This document shows, piece by piece, positions 1 to 6,654 of a stretch of 14,942 nt of DNA. Positions within the stretch are counted from its first letter, which is position 1, and each line of letters begins with the position of its first letter. The notes below the pieces were generated by a model. That model did not search any database. It was not told the origin of the DNA and worked only from the letters and a program-made list of their open reading frames with translations. The translations under genes were made by a program, and so were the position numbers. This DNA is from Acetobacteraceae bacterium (GTDB lineage Bacteria; Pseudomonadota; Alphaproteobacteria; Acetobacterales; Acetobacteraceae): assembly GCA_027323595.1 (NCBI GenBank), contig DAHWBL010000136.1, positions 1 to 14,942 on the forward strand, in the 5' to 3' direction.

Positions 1-496
1 CCTGGCCCTGCCGCACGAAGCCGCCCTGCTCGCGCATGCCGATGCCGCCGAGCACCGCGCGCGAGCTGATGTTGCTTTGCCGCGCCACCGCCACCACCCG
101 CGCGATGCCCGCACGCTCATGCGCGAAGCGCAGCGCCGCGGCGGCGGCCTCACGCGCCAGCCCGCGCCCGCGGCTGTCCGGCCAGAATGCGAATCGCAAG
201 GCCAGGCCAAGATCATCGGGGCGCAGCATGAATCCGGTGATGCCATGAAAGCCGCCATCGGCGCGGTCACGCACGCTCCACATGCCGATGCCGCGCGCGC
301 CCCAGAACATCTGGTCCTCGGCGAGTTCGTCGATGGTGCGAACCAGATCGCGCACGCCACCCAGCATCAGCGCGAAGGCACGCGGATCCGCCTTGAGCGC
401 GCACAGATCGGGCAGATCCGCCCCGCTCACCGGCGTCATCACCAGCCGCCCGGTGATCAGCGACCGGAACGGATCGGTGAGCGCCGCGCCGCTCAC
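1..496 (-). CDS. GNAT family N-acetyltransferase (C-terminus cut by window edge)
   Basis: About 165 codons of an acetyl-CoA-dependent N-acetyltransferase of the RimJ/RimL-like GNAT type; the C-terminus lies beyond base 1. Translating the minus strand from a GTG at 496 gives an N-terminal 'TGRLVMTPV...DLPDL' stretch (about residues 15-31) typical of this subfamily. The acetyl-CoA pyrophosphate-binding motif is RGRGLA at residues 109-114, inside 'FWPDSRGRGLAREA', and is followed by 'NISSRAVLGGIGM', the usual C-terminal Asn-x-x-Ser helix. The GTG overlaps the ettA stop (GTGA), with no clear Shine-Dalgarno sequence, so translation is probably coupled to ettA. The upstream start is preferred over the ATG at codon 20 because the RL-x-MTP stretch belongs to the domain. 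The acceptor (ribosomal protein N-terminus, antibiotic or small amine) cannot be told from sequence. Confidence 0.8.
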   Translation of the reverse strand, partial: MSGAALTDPFRSLITGRLVMTPVSGADLPDLCALKADPRAFALMLGGVRDLVRTIDELAEDQMFWGARGIGMWSVRDRADGGFHGITGFMLRPDDLGLALRFAFWPDSRGRGLAREAAAAALRFAHERAGIARVVAVARQSNISSRAVLGGIGMREQGGFVRQGQ

Positions 497-2172
497 CGCG
501 CCAGGGGGCGGTATTTGATCCGGTGCGGCTCGGTGGCATCAGCACCCAGCCGCCGGCGCTTGTCCTCCTCGTAATCCTGGAAATTGCCCTCGAACCATTC
601 GACATGGCTGTCGCCCTCGAAGGCGAGGATGTGGGTCGCGAGGCGATCGAGGAACCAGCGATCATGGCTGATGATCACGGCACAGCCGGCGAACTCGGTG
701 AGCGCATCCTCCAGCGCCCGCAACGTATCGACATCGAGATCATTGGTCGGTTCATCGAGCAGGATGACGTTGTGTTCGACCTTGAGCATCTTCGCCAGAT
801 GCACCCGGTTGCGCTCGCCGCCGGACAGCACGCCCACCTTCTTCTGCTGGTCGCTGCCCTTGAAGTTGAAGGCGCCGACATAGGCGCGCGATGGCACCGC
901 GCGCTTGCCCAGATAGATCACATCGGTGCCGCCGCTGATCTCCTCCCACACGCTCTTGTTGCCATCGAGCGAATCGCGGCTCTGATCGACATAGCCGAGC
1001 TTCACCGTCTCGCCGATCTTCAGGCTGCCGCCATCGGGGGTTTCCTGGCCGGTGATCATGCGAAACAACGTGGTCTTGCCGGCACCGTTGGGGCCGATCA
1101 CGCCGACGATGCCGCCCGGCGGCAGCTTGAAGTTCAGATCATCGATCAACAGCCGGTTGCCATAGGCCTTGCGCAGATTTTCGGCCTCGATCACGGTGCC
1201 GCCCAGACGCGGCCCCGGCGGGATGACGATGTCGGCAGTGCCGGCCGCCTGCTCCTGGCTTTTCTGCAGCAGCTCCTCATAGCGCTGGATGCGGGCCTTG
1301 CTTTTGGCCTGGCGGGCCTTGGGCGTCGCACCGATCCATTCCTGCTCGGCGGCGAGCGCGCGCATGCGCGAGGTCTCTTCCTTTTCTTCCTGCTGGAGCC
1401 GCTTGCGTTTCTGATCCAGCCAGCTCGAATAATTGCCCTCGAACGGATAGCCGCGGCCGCGCTCCAGCTCCAGGATCCAGTTGGTCACGTTCTCCAGGAA
1501 GTAGCGGTCATGGGTGACCACCAGCACGGTGCCGGCATAGTCGCGCAGGGTCTTTTCCAGCCAGGCGACGCTTTCGGCGTCCAGATGGTTGGTCGGCTCG
1601 TCCAGCAGCAGCAGATCGGGCTTCTCCAGCAGCAGCTTGCACAGCGCCACCCGCCGACGCTCCCCGCCGGAGAGCCTGGTCACCTCGGAATCCGGCGGCG
1701 GGCAGCGCAGCGCGTCGAGCGCGATCTCGATGCGCCGGTCGAGCTCCCAGCCATCGCCGTTATCGATGATCTCCTGCAGCCGCGCCTGCTCGGCGAGCAG
1801 GCTGTTCATCTCGTCATCGTCCATCGGCTCGGCGAACCGGTCGGAGATCTCGTTGAACCGGCGCAGCGCATGGTCCAGCTCGGCGAATGCGCCGCGCACG
1901 TTCTCGGCGACCGTCTTGTCGGGGTCCAGATGCGGCTCCTGCGACAGATACCCCACCCGCGCGCCCTCGGCGGCCCAGGCCTCGCCGCCGAACTCGGTCT
2001 CGATGCCGGCCATGATCTTCATCAGCGTGGATTTGCCGGCGCCGTTGACCCCGAGCACGCCGATCTTGACCCCTGGCAGGAAGGACAGGGTGATGCCCTT
2101 GAACACCTCCCGGCCGCCGGGGAAGGCCTTGGTGAGGTCCTTCATCACATAGACATACTGCGTGCTCGCCAT
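493..2172 (-). CDS. ettA: Energy-dependent translational throttle protein EttA (ABC-F ATPase)
   Basis: This cytosolic ABC-F protein binds the ribosomal E site and, in the E. coli homologue, gates the first elongation cycle according to the ATP/ADP ratio. At 559 aa it is close to the E. coli length (about 555). Two ABC domains are complete. The first has Walker A GVNGAGKS at 41-48, signature LSGGE at 167-171 and Walker B LLLLDEPTNHLD at 187-198. The second has GPNGAGKT at 360-367, LSGGE at 449-453 and LLDEPTND at 471-478. Both catalytic glutamates (E192, E474) are present. The basic, charged inter-domain linker (about 245-310, with KARQAKSKARI) is the P-site tRNA interaction motif; no membrane segments are present. 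The ATG at 2172 has an AAGGAG six bases upstream. The tRNA gene lies upstream on the same strand, and the GNAT gene overlaps the stop. Confidence 0.96.
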   Translation of the reverse strand: MASTQYVYVMKDLTKAFPGGREVFKGITLSFLPGVKIGVLGVNGAGKSTLMKIMAGIETEFGGEAWAAEGARVGYLSQEPHLDPDKTVAENVRGAFAELDHALRRFNEISDRFAEPMDDDEMNSLLAEQARLQEIIDNGDGWELDRRIEIALDALRCPPPDSEVTRLSGGERRRVALCKLLLEKPDLLLLDEPTNHLDAESVAWLEKTLRDYAGTVLVVTHDRYFLENVTNWILELERGRGYPFEGNYSSWLDQKRKRLQQEEKEETSRMRALAAEQEWIGATPKARQAKSKARIQRYEELLQKSQEQAAGTADIVIPPGPRLGGTVIEAENLRKAYGNRLLIDDLNFKLPPGGIVGVIGPNGAGKTTLFRMITGQETPDGGSLKIGETVKLGYVDQSRDSLDGNKSVWEEISGGTDVIYLGKRAVPSRAYVGAFNFKGSDQQKKVGVLSGGERNRVHLAKMLKVEHNVILLDEPTNDLDVDTLRALEDALTEFAGCAVIISHDRWFLDRLATHILAFEGDSHVEWFEGNFQDYEEDKRRRLGADATEPHRIKYRPLAR

Positions 2173-2214
2173 GGAAGGCTCCTTGAGGTCGTCTGATGGT
2201 CCTGGACTGTGGTC

Positions 2215-2240
2215 CCGCGCCCGCGGGCCCGCCGGCGCGG
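2215..2240 (-). terminator. GC-only hairpin between tRNA 3' end and ettA
   Basis: The minus-strand transcript downstream of the tRNA can form a 26-nt hairpin: seven outer pairs, one G-G mismatch, then five inner pairs closing on GGGCCC. No T-run follows, so it is not a classical intrinsic terminator. It may act as a pause, a processing or end-protection element, or nothing. Because it lies just before the ettA leader, it bears on whether ettA is read through from the tRNA promoter. Confidence 0.3.
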
Positions 2241-2248
2241 ACGGCGCC

Positions 2249-2322
2249 TGCGCCCGGCAGGACTCGAACCTGCGACCAAGCCGTTATGAGCGGCCCGCTC
2301 TAACCAACTGAGCTACAGGCGC
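2249..2322 (-). tRNA. tRNA with CAT anticodon, probably tRNA-Ile2 (lysidine-modified)
   Basis: A complete 74-nt cloverleaf on the minus strand: acceptor GCGCCTG pairing with CGGGCGC (one T-G wobble), D-arm GCTC/GAGC, anticodon stem-loop with CTCATAA (anticodon CAT at 2286-2288), variable loop TGGTC, T-arm GCAGG/CCTGC with TTCGAGT, and discriminator A. CCA is not encoded; the next bases are GGC, so CCA must be added enzymatically. A CAT anticodon fits elongator Met, initiator Met or Ile2. The C4-G69 and C5-G68 acceptor pairs are known TilS (lysidine synthetase) determinants in E. coli, and the TTGGTCG stretch resembles E. coli tRNA-Ile2, so Ile2 is favoured. The 1-72 pair is G-C, which argues against an initiator. 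Confidence 0.93.
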
Positions 2323-2332
2323 GCGGCGGCGC

Positions 2333-2361
2333 AAGCTAGACCGCGCCCCATCCATTGCCAA
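2333..2361 (-). promoter_or_regulatory. Candidate sigma-70-type promoter of the tRNA (and perhaps ettA)
   Basis: On the minus strand, TTGGCA (2356-2361, 5 of 6 matches to TTGACA) is separated by exactly 17 nt from TAGCTT (2333-2338, weak, 3 of 6). Initiation would fall at about 2325-2327, only a few bases before the mature tRNA 5' end at 2322. The stretch after the -10 box is almost pure G/C, the kind of discriminator associated with stringent (ppGpp) control of stable RNA promoters. The assignment rests on pattern and position only. Confidence 0.5.
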
Positions 2362-2421
2362 GCCGGCCGAACCGGCCGCGTCGGGGCAGGCCTGTCCTGC
2401 GCCGGCTGGGCGACGGCGTCG

Positions 2422-2450
2422 TTGAACCATAAGGCCCGCCGGGCTATGCC
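2422..2450 (+). promoter_or_regulatory. Candidate promoter of ppa
   Basis: TTGAAC (2422-2427) and TATGCC (2445-2450) are spaced by 17 nt, with initiation expected near 2457 and a leader of about 30 nt before the ppa start. Both boxes are only partial matches (4/6 and 3/6). Position is the main support, because this is the only gap upstream of ppa. Confidence 0.35.
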
Positions 2451-2487
2451 GCAACGCAGCAAAACCACCCGGACCAGGAGACATCGT

Positions 2488-3030
2488 ATGCGCATCGAAG
2501 CCATCGCGGTTGGCCACAACCCGCCCGAGGACGTGAACGTCATCATCGAGGTGGAGATCGGCGGCGAGCCGATCAAATACGAGCTCGATAAGGAGGCCGG
2601 CACGCTGTACGTGGACCGCTTCCTGTACACGCCGATGCGCTACCCCGGCAATTACGGCTTCGTGCCGCACACCCTGTCCGACGATGGCGACCCGATCGAC
2701 GTGCTGGTCGCCAACACCCGCCCGATCGTGCCGGGTGCCGTGATCAATGTGCGCCCGATCGGCGTGCTGCGCATGGAGGATGAAAGCGGCGGCGACGAGA
2801 AAATTCTCGCGGTGCCGTCGGCCCGACTTACCCAGCGCTATGCGCATGTGCACAACCACACCGACATGCCGCAGATCACGCTCGATCAGATCCAGCATTT
2901 CTTTGAGCATTACAAGGACCTGGAGCCAGGCAAGTGGGTGAAGGTGCTGGGCTGGGGCGACGCCGATGAAGCACGGCGGCTGATCACCGAGGCGATCGCG
3001 CGCTACCGCGCGGCGAACCCGGCCGGCTGA
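2488..3030 (+). CDS. ppa: Soluble inorganic pyrophosphatase, family I
   Basis: Hydrolyses cytosolic pyrophosphate to two phosphates with Mg2+, pulling biosynthetic reactions forward. The protein is 180 aa, close to the E. coli enzyme (about 176). The family signature D66-G-D-P-I-D71 provides metal-binding aspartates, and D98 and D103 match the other two E. coli metal ligands. The substrate-binding blocks K30-Y-E-L-D and R44...Y52-P-G-N-Y-G are intact, and no membrane or signal segment is present. The ATG at 2488 is chosen because CAGGAG lies seven bases upstream and the family begins with a short N-terminus like this one. An in-frame extension to 2422 would start inside the likely promoter. 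hppA follows on the same strand after a strong palindromic terminator-like structure, so the two PPases probably have separate or attenuated transcription. Confidence 0.96.
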   Translation: MRIEAIAVGHNPPEDVNVIIEVEIGGEPIKYELDKEAGTLYVDRFLYTPMRYPGNYGFVPHTLSDDGDPIDVLVANTRPIVPGAVINVRPIGVLRMEDESGGDEKILAVPSARLTQRYAHVHNHTDMPQITLDQIQHFFEHYKDLEPGKWVKVLGWGDADEARRLITEAIARYRAANPAG

Positions 3031-3097
3031 CCACCCTCGCGCCGCGCGCCCGCTGGGTTCTCGCGGGTTTGTGATATTTCCACACCTCTGCCATGCT

Positions 3098-3141
3098 GGC
3101 GCCCCGCGTTGATCGGCCGATCAACGCGGGGCGCCTTTTTT
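3098..3141 (+). terminator. Strong intrinsic terminator-like hairpin between ppa and hppA
   Basis: Bases 3098-3135 form a perfect 38-nt palindrome (a GC-rich arm starting GGCGCCCCGCG, centre GATCGGCCGATC) followed at once by six T. As RNA it gives a stem of about 17 pairs with a minimal loop, a textbook Rho-independent terminator for ppa, 67 nt after its stop. It also lies 84 nt before the hppA start, so it could attenuate read-through into hppA. Because it is a perfect palindrome, it might also act as an operator in DNA form; nothing else supports that. Confidence 0.82.
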
Positions 3142-3225
3142 CGTGCCTGAAGCTTTTCGTGCCCAACAAGAACGACTGCCCGCAAGACCCGATCTAGGAA
3201 ACGTTCAAGCAAGGAAACGCCGACG

Positions 3226-5322
3226 ATGCAGTATGCTCCCGCGCTCATCATCCTCTGCGGTGTATTGGCGCTGATTTATGGCCTCATCACCGCCCGCCAG
3301 GTGCTCGCCGCCGATGCCGGCAACGCCCGCATGCAGGAAATCGCCGCCGCCGTGCAGGAAGGTGCGGCCGCCTATCTGAATCGGCAATACACCACCATCG
3401 GTATCGTCGGCGTGGTCATTCTGATCGTGCTGGGGCTGACGCTGGGCATCCAGGTGGCGATCGGCTTTCTGATCGGCGCGGCATTGTCCGCGGTCGCCGG
3501 CTATGTCGGCATGAACGTCTCGGTGCGGGCCAATGTGCGCACCGCCCAGGCCTCGCGCTCTGGCCTTGCCGCGGGGCTCGACATCGCCTTCAAGGCCGGC
3601 GCGATCACCGGCATGCTGGTGGTCGGGCTCGGGTTGCTGGGCGTTGCGATCTATTACTTCGTGCTGCGCGGCATGATGCCGGGTGACGATGTCCGCCCGG
3701 TGCTGGAGGCGCTGGTCGGCCTGTCCTTCGGCGCCTCGCTGATCTCGATCTTCGCCCGTCTTGGCGGTGGCATCTTCACCAAGGGCGCGGACGTGGGCGC
3801 CGACCTCGTGGGCAAGGTCGAGGCCGGCATCCCCGAGGATGACCCCCGCAACCCGGCCGTGATCGCCGACAACGTTGGCGACAACGTGGGTGACTGCGCC
3901 GGCATGGCCGCCGATCTGTTCGAGACCTATGCGGTCACCATCGTCGCCACCATGCTGCTCGCGGCGATCTTCTTCCAGCCGGCGGCGCGCGACATTCTGT
4001 TGATGCTGCCGCTGGGCATCGGCGGCGTGTGCATCATCACCTCGATCATCGGCACCTATTTCGTCAAGCTCGGCGCCGACAACAACATCATGGGCGCGCT
4101 GTATCGCGGCCTGATCGTCACCGGGGTGCTGTCGATCATCGCGGTTGCCGGGGTGATCGACTGGTTCACCGGATTCTCCACGCCGCTGCCGCTGCTCGCG
4201 GGCGGCGCGGTGACCGGGATGGAGCTGTTCGAATGCTGCCTGGCGGGTCTTGCCGTCACCGGCTTCATCGTGGTGATCACCGAATACTACACCGCCACCG
4301 AATATCGCCCGGTGCGTTCGATCGCGCAAAGCTCCACCACCGGTCACGGCACCAACGTGATCCAGGGCCTGGCGATGTCGATGGAGTCCACCGCGCTGCC
4401 GGTGGTGGTGATCTGCGCCGGCATCATCGTCTCCTACCTCGTCGCGGGTCTGTTCGGCATCGCCATCGCTGCCACCACCATGCTGGCGCTCGCCGGCATG
4501 ATCGTGGCCCTGGATGCCTACGGCCCGGTCACCGACAATGCCGGCGGCATCGCCGAGATGGCTGACCTGCCCAAGGATGTGCGCGTCACCACCGATGCGC
4601 TCGATGCCGTGGGCAACACCACCAAGGCGGTCACCAAGGGCTATGCCATCGGCTCGGCGGGCCTTGCCTCGCTGGTGCTGTTCGCCGCCTACACGCAGGA
4701 CCTGAAATTCTACTTCCCCAAACTCGATGTGCAGTTCTCGCTGCAGGATCCGTTCGTGGTGGTCGGATTGTTCATCGGCGGGCTGTTGCCATATCTGTTC
4801 GCCGCGATGGGCATGACCGCGGTCGGCCGCGCCGCCGGCGCGGTGGTGGTGGAGGTGCGCAGGCAGTTCAAGGCGATGCCGGGCATCATGGCGGGCACGC
4901 AAAAGCCCGAATACGGCACCGCGGTGGACATGCTCACCAAGGCGGCGATCCGCGAGATGATCATCCCCTCGCTGCTGCCGGTGCTGGCGCCGATCGTGAT
5001 GTGGGTGGTGATCGACGCGATCGCCGGGCGCGTCGCCGCGTTCTCGGCGCTGGGGGCGATGCTGCTCGGCGTGATCGTCACCGGCCTGTTCGTCGCCATC
5101 TCGATGACCTCGGGCGGCGGCGCGTGGGACAACGCCAAGAAATACATCGAGGAAGGCAACCATGGCGGCAAGGGCTCGGACGCCCACAAGGCCGCGGTGA
5201 CCGGCGACACCGTCGGCGATCCCTACAAGGACACCGCCGGCCCCGCCGTCAACCCGATGATCAAGATCACCAACATCGTGGCACTGCTGCTGCTCGCGGT
5301 GCTGGCGGGCTGGATCCACTGA
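3226..5322 (+). CDS. hppA: Membrane-bound H+-translocating pyrophosphatase, K+-independent type
   Basis: This integral inner-membrane enzyme couples PPi hydrolysis to proton export. It is 698 aa, highly hydrophobic along its length, and expected to have 15-17 helices, the first at about residues 3-21. Active-site blocks are intact: D189-V-G-A-D193...K197-V-E199; the acidic stretch from E204 through D215, D219 and D223 (EDDPRNP...ADNVGDNVGD); and the C-terminal GDTVGDPYKDTAGP loop. At GNTTKAVTKG, lysine 467 and threonine 470 are the residues that mark potassium-independent H+-PPases in place of the K+-dependent Ala/Gly pair, as in Rhodospirillum rubrum. The ATG at 3226 has AAGGAA with an eight-base spacing. 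No convincing promoter was found in the 84 nt after the terminator-like palindrome. Confidence 0.96.
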   Translation: MQYAPALIILCGVLALIYGLITARQVLAADAGNARMQEIAAAVQEGAAAYLNRQYTTIGIVGVVILIVLGLTLGIQVAIGFLIGAALSAVAGYVGMNVSVRANVRTAQASRSGLAAGLDIAFKAGAITGMLVVGLGLLGVAIYYFVLRGMMPGDDVRPVLEALVGLSFGASLISIFARLGGGIFTKGADVGADLVGKVEAGIPEDDPRNPAVIADNVGDNVGDCAGMAADLFETYAVTIVATMLLAAIFFQPAARDILLMLPLGIGGVCIITSIIGTYFVKLGADNNIMGALYRGLIVTGVLSIIAVAGVIDWFTGFSTPLPLLAGGAVTGMELFECCLAGLAVTGFIVVITEYYTATEYRPVRSIAQSSTTGHGTNVIQGLAMSMESTALPVVVICAGIIVSYLVAGLFGIAIAATTMLALAGMIVALDAYGPVTDNAGGIAEMADLPKDVRVTTDALDAVGNTTKAVTKGYAIGSAGLASLVLFAAYTQDLKFYFPKLDVQFSLQDPFVVVGLFIGGLLPYLFAAMGMTAVGRAAGAVVVEVRRQFKAMPGIMAGTQKPEYGTAVDMLTKAAIREMIIPSLLPVLAPIVMWVVIDAIAGRVAAFSALGAMLLGVIVTGLFVAISMTSGGGAWDNAKKYIEEGNHGGKGSDAHKAAVTGDTVGDPYKDTAGPAVNPMIKITNIVALLLLAVLAGWIH

Positions 5323-5328
5323 TCAGGC

Positions 5329-5370
5329 GGCACCATCATCGGGGTCGGCGACGGCCTGGATGATGGTGCC
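5329..5370. terminator. Inverted repeat in the convergent gap between hppA and the MFS gene
   Basis: Perfect 12-bp arms, GGCACCATCATC (5329-5340) and GATGATGGTGCC (5359-5370), flank an 18-nt loop that can itself form a small GTC/GAC stem. The repeat begins seven bases after the hppA stop codon and ends 24 nt before the MFS stop, in a 72-nt convergent gap. No T-run lies on either side, so it is more likely a shared 3'-end stabilising structure or weak bidirectional terminator than a classical one. Confidence 0.55.
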
Positions 5371-5394
5371 CACTCCTGCTCAATCGGCCCTTGC

Positions 5395-6654
5395 TCAATC
5401 AGCCAGCGACCGCCCCTTGGTTTCCGGGCCGAACCAGATCGCCACCAGCCCCACCACATAGATCCAGGCAACCACCATCCCCGCCCGCGGGATCGATCCG
5501 AACGCGCCCACCAGCAGCCCCGAGGTGAGCGGGCCCGCGCCGGTGACGATGCGCGCCATGTTCCAGCAGAACCCCTGCCCGGTGGCACGAAACCGCGTCG
5601 GGAATAGCTCCGGCAGATAGGCCGCGAAGGTGCCAAAACCGCCGATCGCGAAAAACCCGTAGACCAGCATCACCGGCATGAACACCGACAGATCATGCAC
5701 AAAGCCGAACATCACCAAATTGGTGAGCCCCGCCCCGGCGCAGAACAGGAAATATGATACCCGCCGCCCCAGCGCGTTGGTCATCCAGATCAGCGTGAGA
5801 TAGCCGGCGAGCGCGCCGGCATTGACGATCATGAAGCTCTGGCTGGTCACCAGCACCGCACGCGCCGAGCTTGCCCCCAGCATCTGGTGAATCCAGGTCG
5901 GCAGCAGCGTGCTGGTGCCCCAGCTTCCCACCATCATGGTCATCGAGATCAGCACGCCCACGATGGTCACGCGCCGATAGGCCGGCTGGAAGATCGCGGT
6001 GAAGGTGCGCCAGGCGGTCTCGTCGCGGTGGCGGGCATGGCGCACCTTCACCCAGCGTTCGGGCTCGCCCACGAACAGACGGATAAAGATGGTGACCAGC
6101 GCCGGGCACGTGCCGGCCACCAGCACCCAGCGCCAGCCAAATGGCCCGATCACAAGATTGAGGCTGGCGGCAGCGAAAAATCCAAACGCGAAGGCCAACT
6201 GCATAACCTGCATCGCCCGCGCGCGGGATTTCTCCGGCCAGGTCTCGGCCACCAGCGCGGCACCTGCCGACCATTCCCCGCCGATGCCAATGCCCGCCAG
6301 CGCCTGCAAAATCGCCAATTGCCACCAGGTCTGCGACAGCGCGCTGAGCCCAGTGAACACCGAGTAGATCAGCACGGTCAGCCCCATGGTGCGCGCCCGC
6401 CCCAGCCGGTCCGCGACCACCCCGAACACCACCCCGCCGATGCCCCATGCGAACAGCTTGATCGCCACGATCAGCCCGCCGGTGCCCGCGATCGCGCCGA
6501 TGTCGTGGCTGGCGAGCAACTCGCTGACCGAAGGAAACAGGATCATGGTGAAAAGCTGAAGGTCCATCGCATCGAACATCCAGCTCAGAAAAGCCGAGAT
6601 CAGCGCGAGCCACGGCAGCCGTCGCGCCGTGGCCGCGTCCACTTGTCCGCTCAT
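5395..6654 (-). CDS. MFS metabolite:H+ symporter (organic/aromatic acid type)
   Basis: A 419-aa inner-membrane carrier of the major facilitator superfamily with about 12 helices. Visible marks are the acidic TM1 motif FDAMD (27-31), seen as D-x-x-D in the aromatic-acid and sialate/lactate H+ symporter branches; the loop 2-3 motif with ADRLGRAR at 81-88; R144 and E137 in the loop after TM4; ELFPTRFRATG at 349-359; and the C-terminal GPETKGR. Only the family is secure; a monocarboxylate or aromatic carboxylate is the likely cargo. It is the last gene of the operon. Its ATG overlaps the stop of the NCS2 gene (ATGA), with GGAGG seven bases upstream. It could import the operon's substrate or export or share an intermediate. 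Confidence 0.9.
   Translation of the reverse strand: MSGQVDAATARRLPWLALISAFLSWMFDAMDLQLFTMILFPSVSELLASHDIGAIAGTGGLIVAIKLFAWGIGGVVFGVVADRLGRARTMGLTVLIYSVFTGLSALSQTWWQLAILQALAGIGIGGEWSAGAALVAETWPEKSRARAMQVMQLAFAFGFFAAASLNLVIGPFGWRWVLVAGTCPALVTIFIRLFVGEPERWVKVRHARHRDETAWRTFTAIFQPAYRRVTIVGVLISMTMMVGSWGTSTLLPTWIHQMLGASSARAVLVTSQSFMIVNAGALAGYLTLIWMTNALGRRVSYFLFCAGAGLTNLVMFGFVHDLSVFMPVMLVYGFFAIGGFGTFAAYLPELFPTRFRATGQGFCWNMARIVTGAGPLTSGLLVGAFGSIPRAGMVVAWIYVVGLVAIWFGPETKGRSLAD

Noticed and set aside
523..2196. A 557-codon plus-strand open frame opposite ettA
   Set aside because: It mirrors the ettA reading frame, has a composition rich in H, Q, R, A and D with no domain, and arises from GC-rich third positions in the real gene.
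2422..2487. N-terminal extension of ppa by 22 codons
   Set aside because: The extra residues are basic and unlike the family, the region holds a likely promoter, and the ATG at 2488 has a well-spaced ribosome-binding site.
3048..3070. Small hairpin CCCGC/GCGGG followed by TTT just after ppa
   Set aside because: Only five pairs with a nine-base loop and three T; the perfect palindrome a little further on is a far stronger terminator.
3069..3097. TTGTGA and CATGCT with 17-nt spacing as an hppA promoter
   Set aside because: The matches are poor (4/6 and 3/6) and the transcript would begin inside the terminator palindrome.
2984..3251. Short minus-strand frames over the ppa-hppA gap
   Set aside because: They cross the palindrome and T-run, lack ribosome-binding sites and resemble no protein; the interval is better explained as terminator plus hppA leader.
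3205..5319. A 704-codon minus-strand open frame opposite hppA
   Set aside because: The translation is a low-complexity H/G/D/R-rich sequence with no motif, whereas the plus-strand frame is a full H+-pyrophosphatase with all catalytic blocks.
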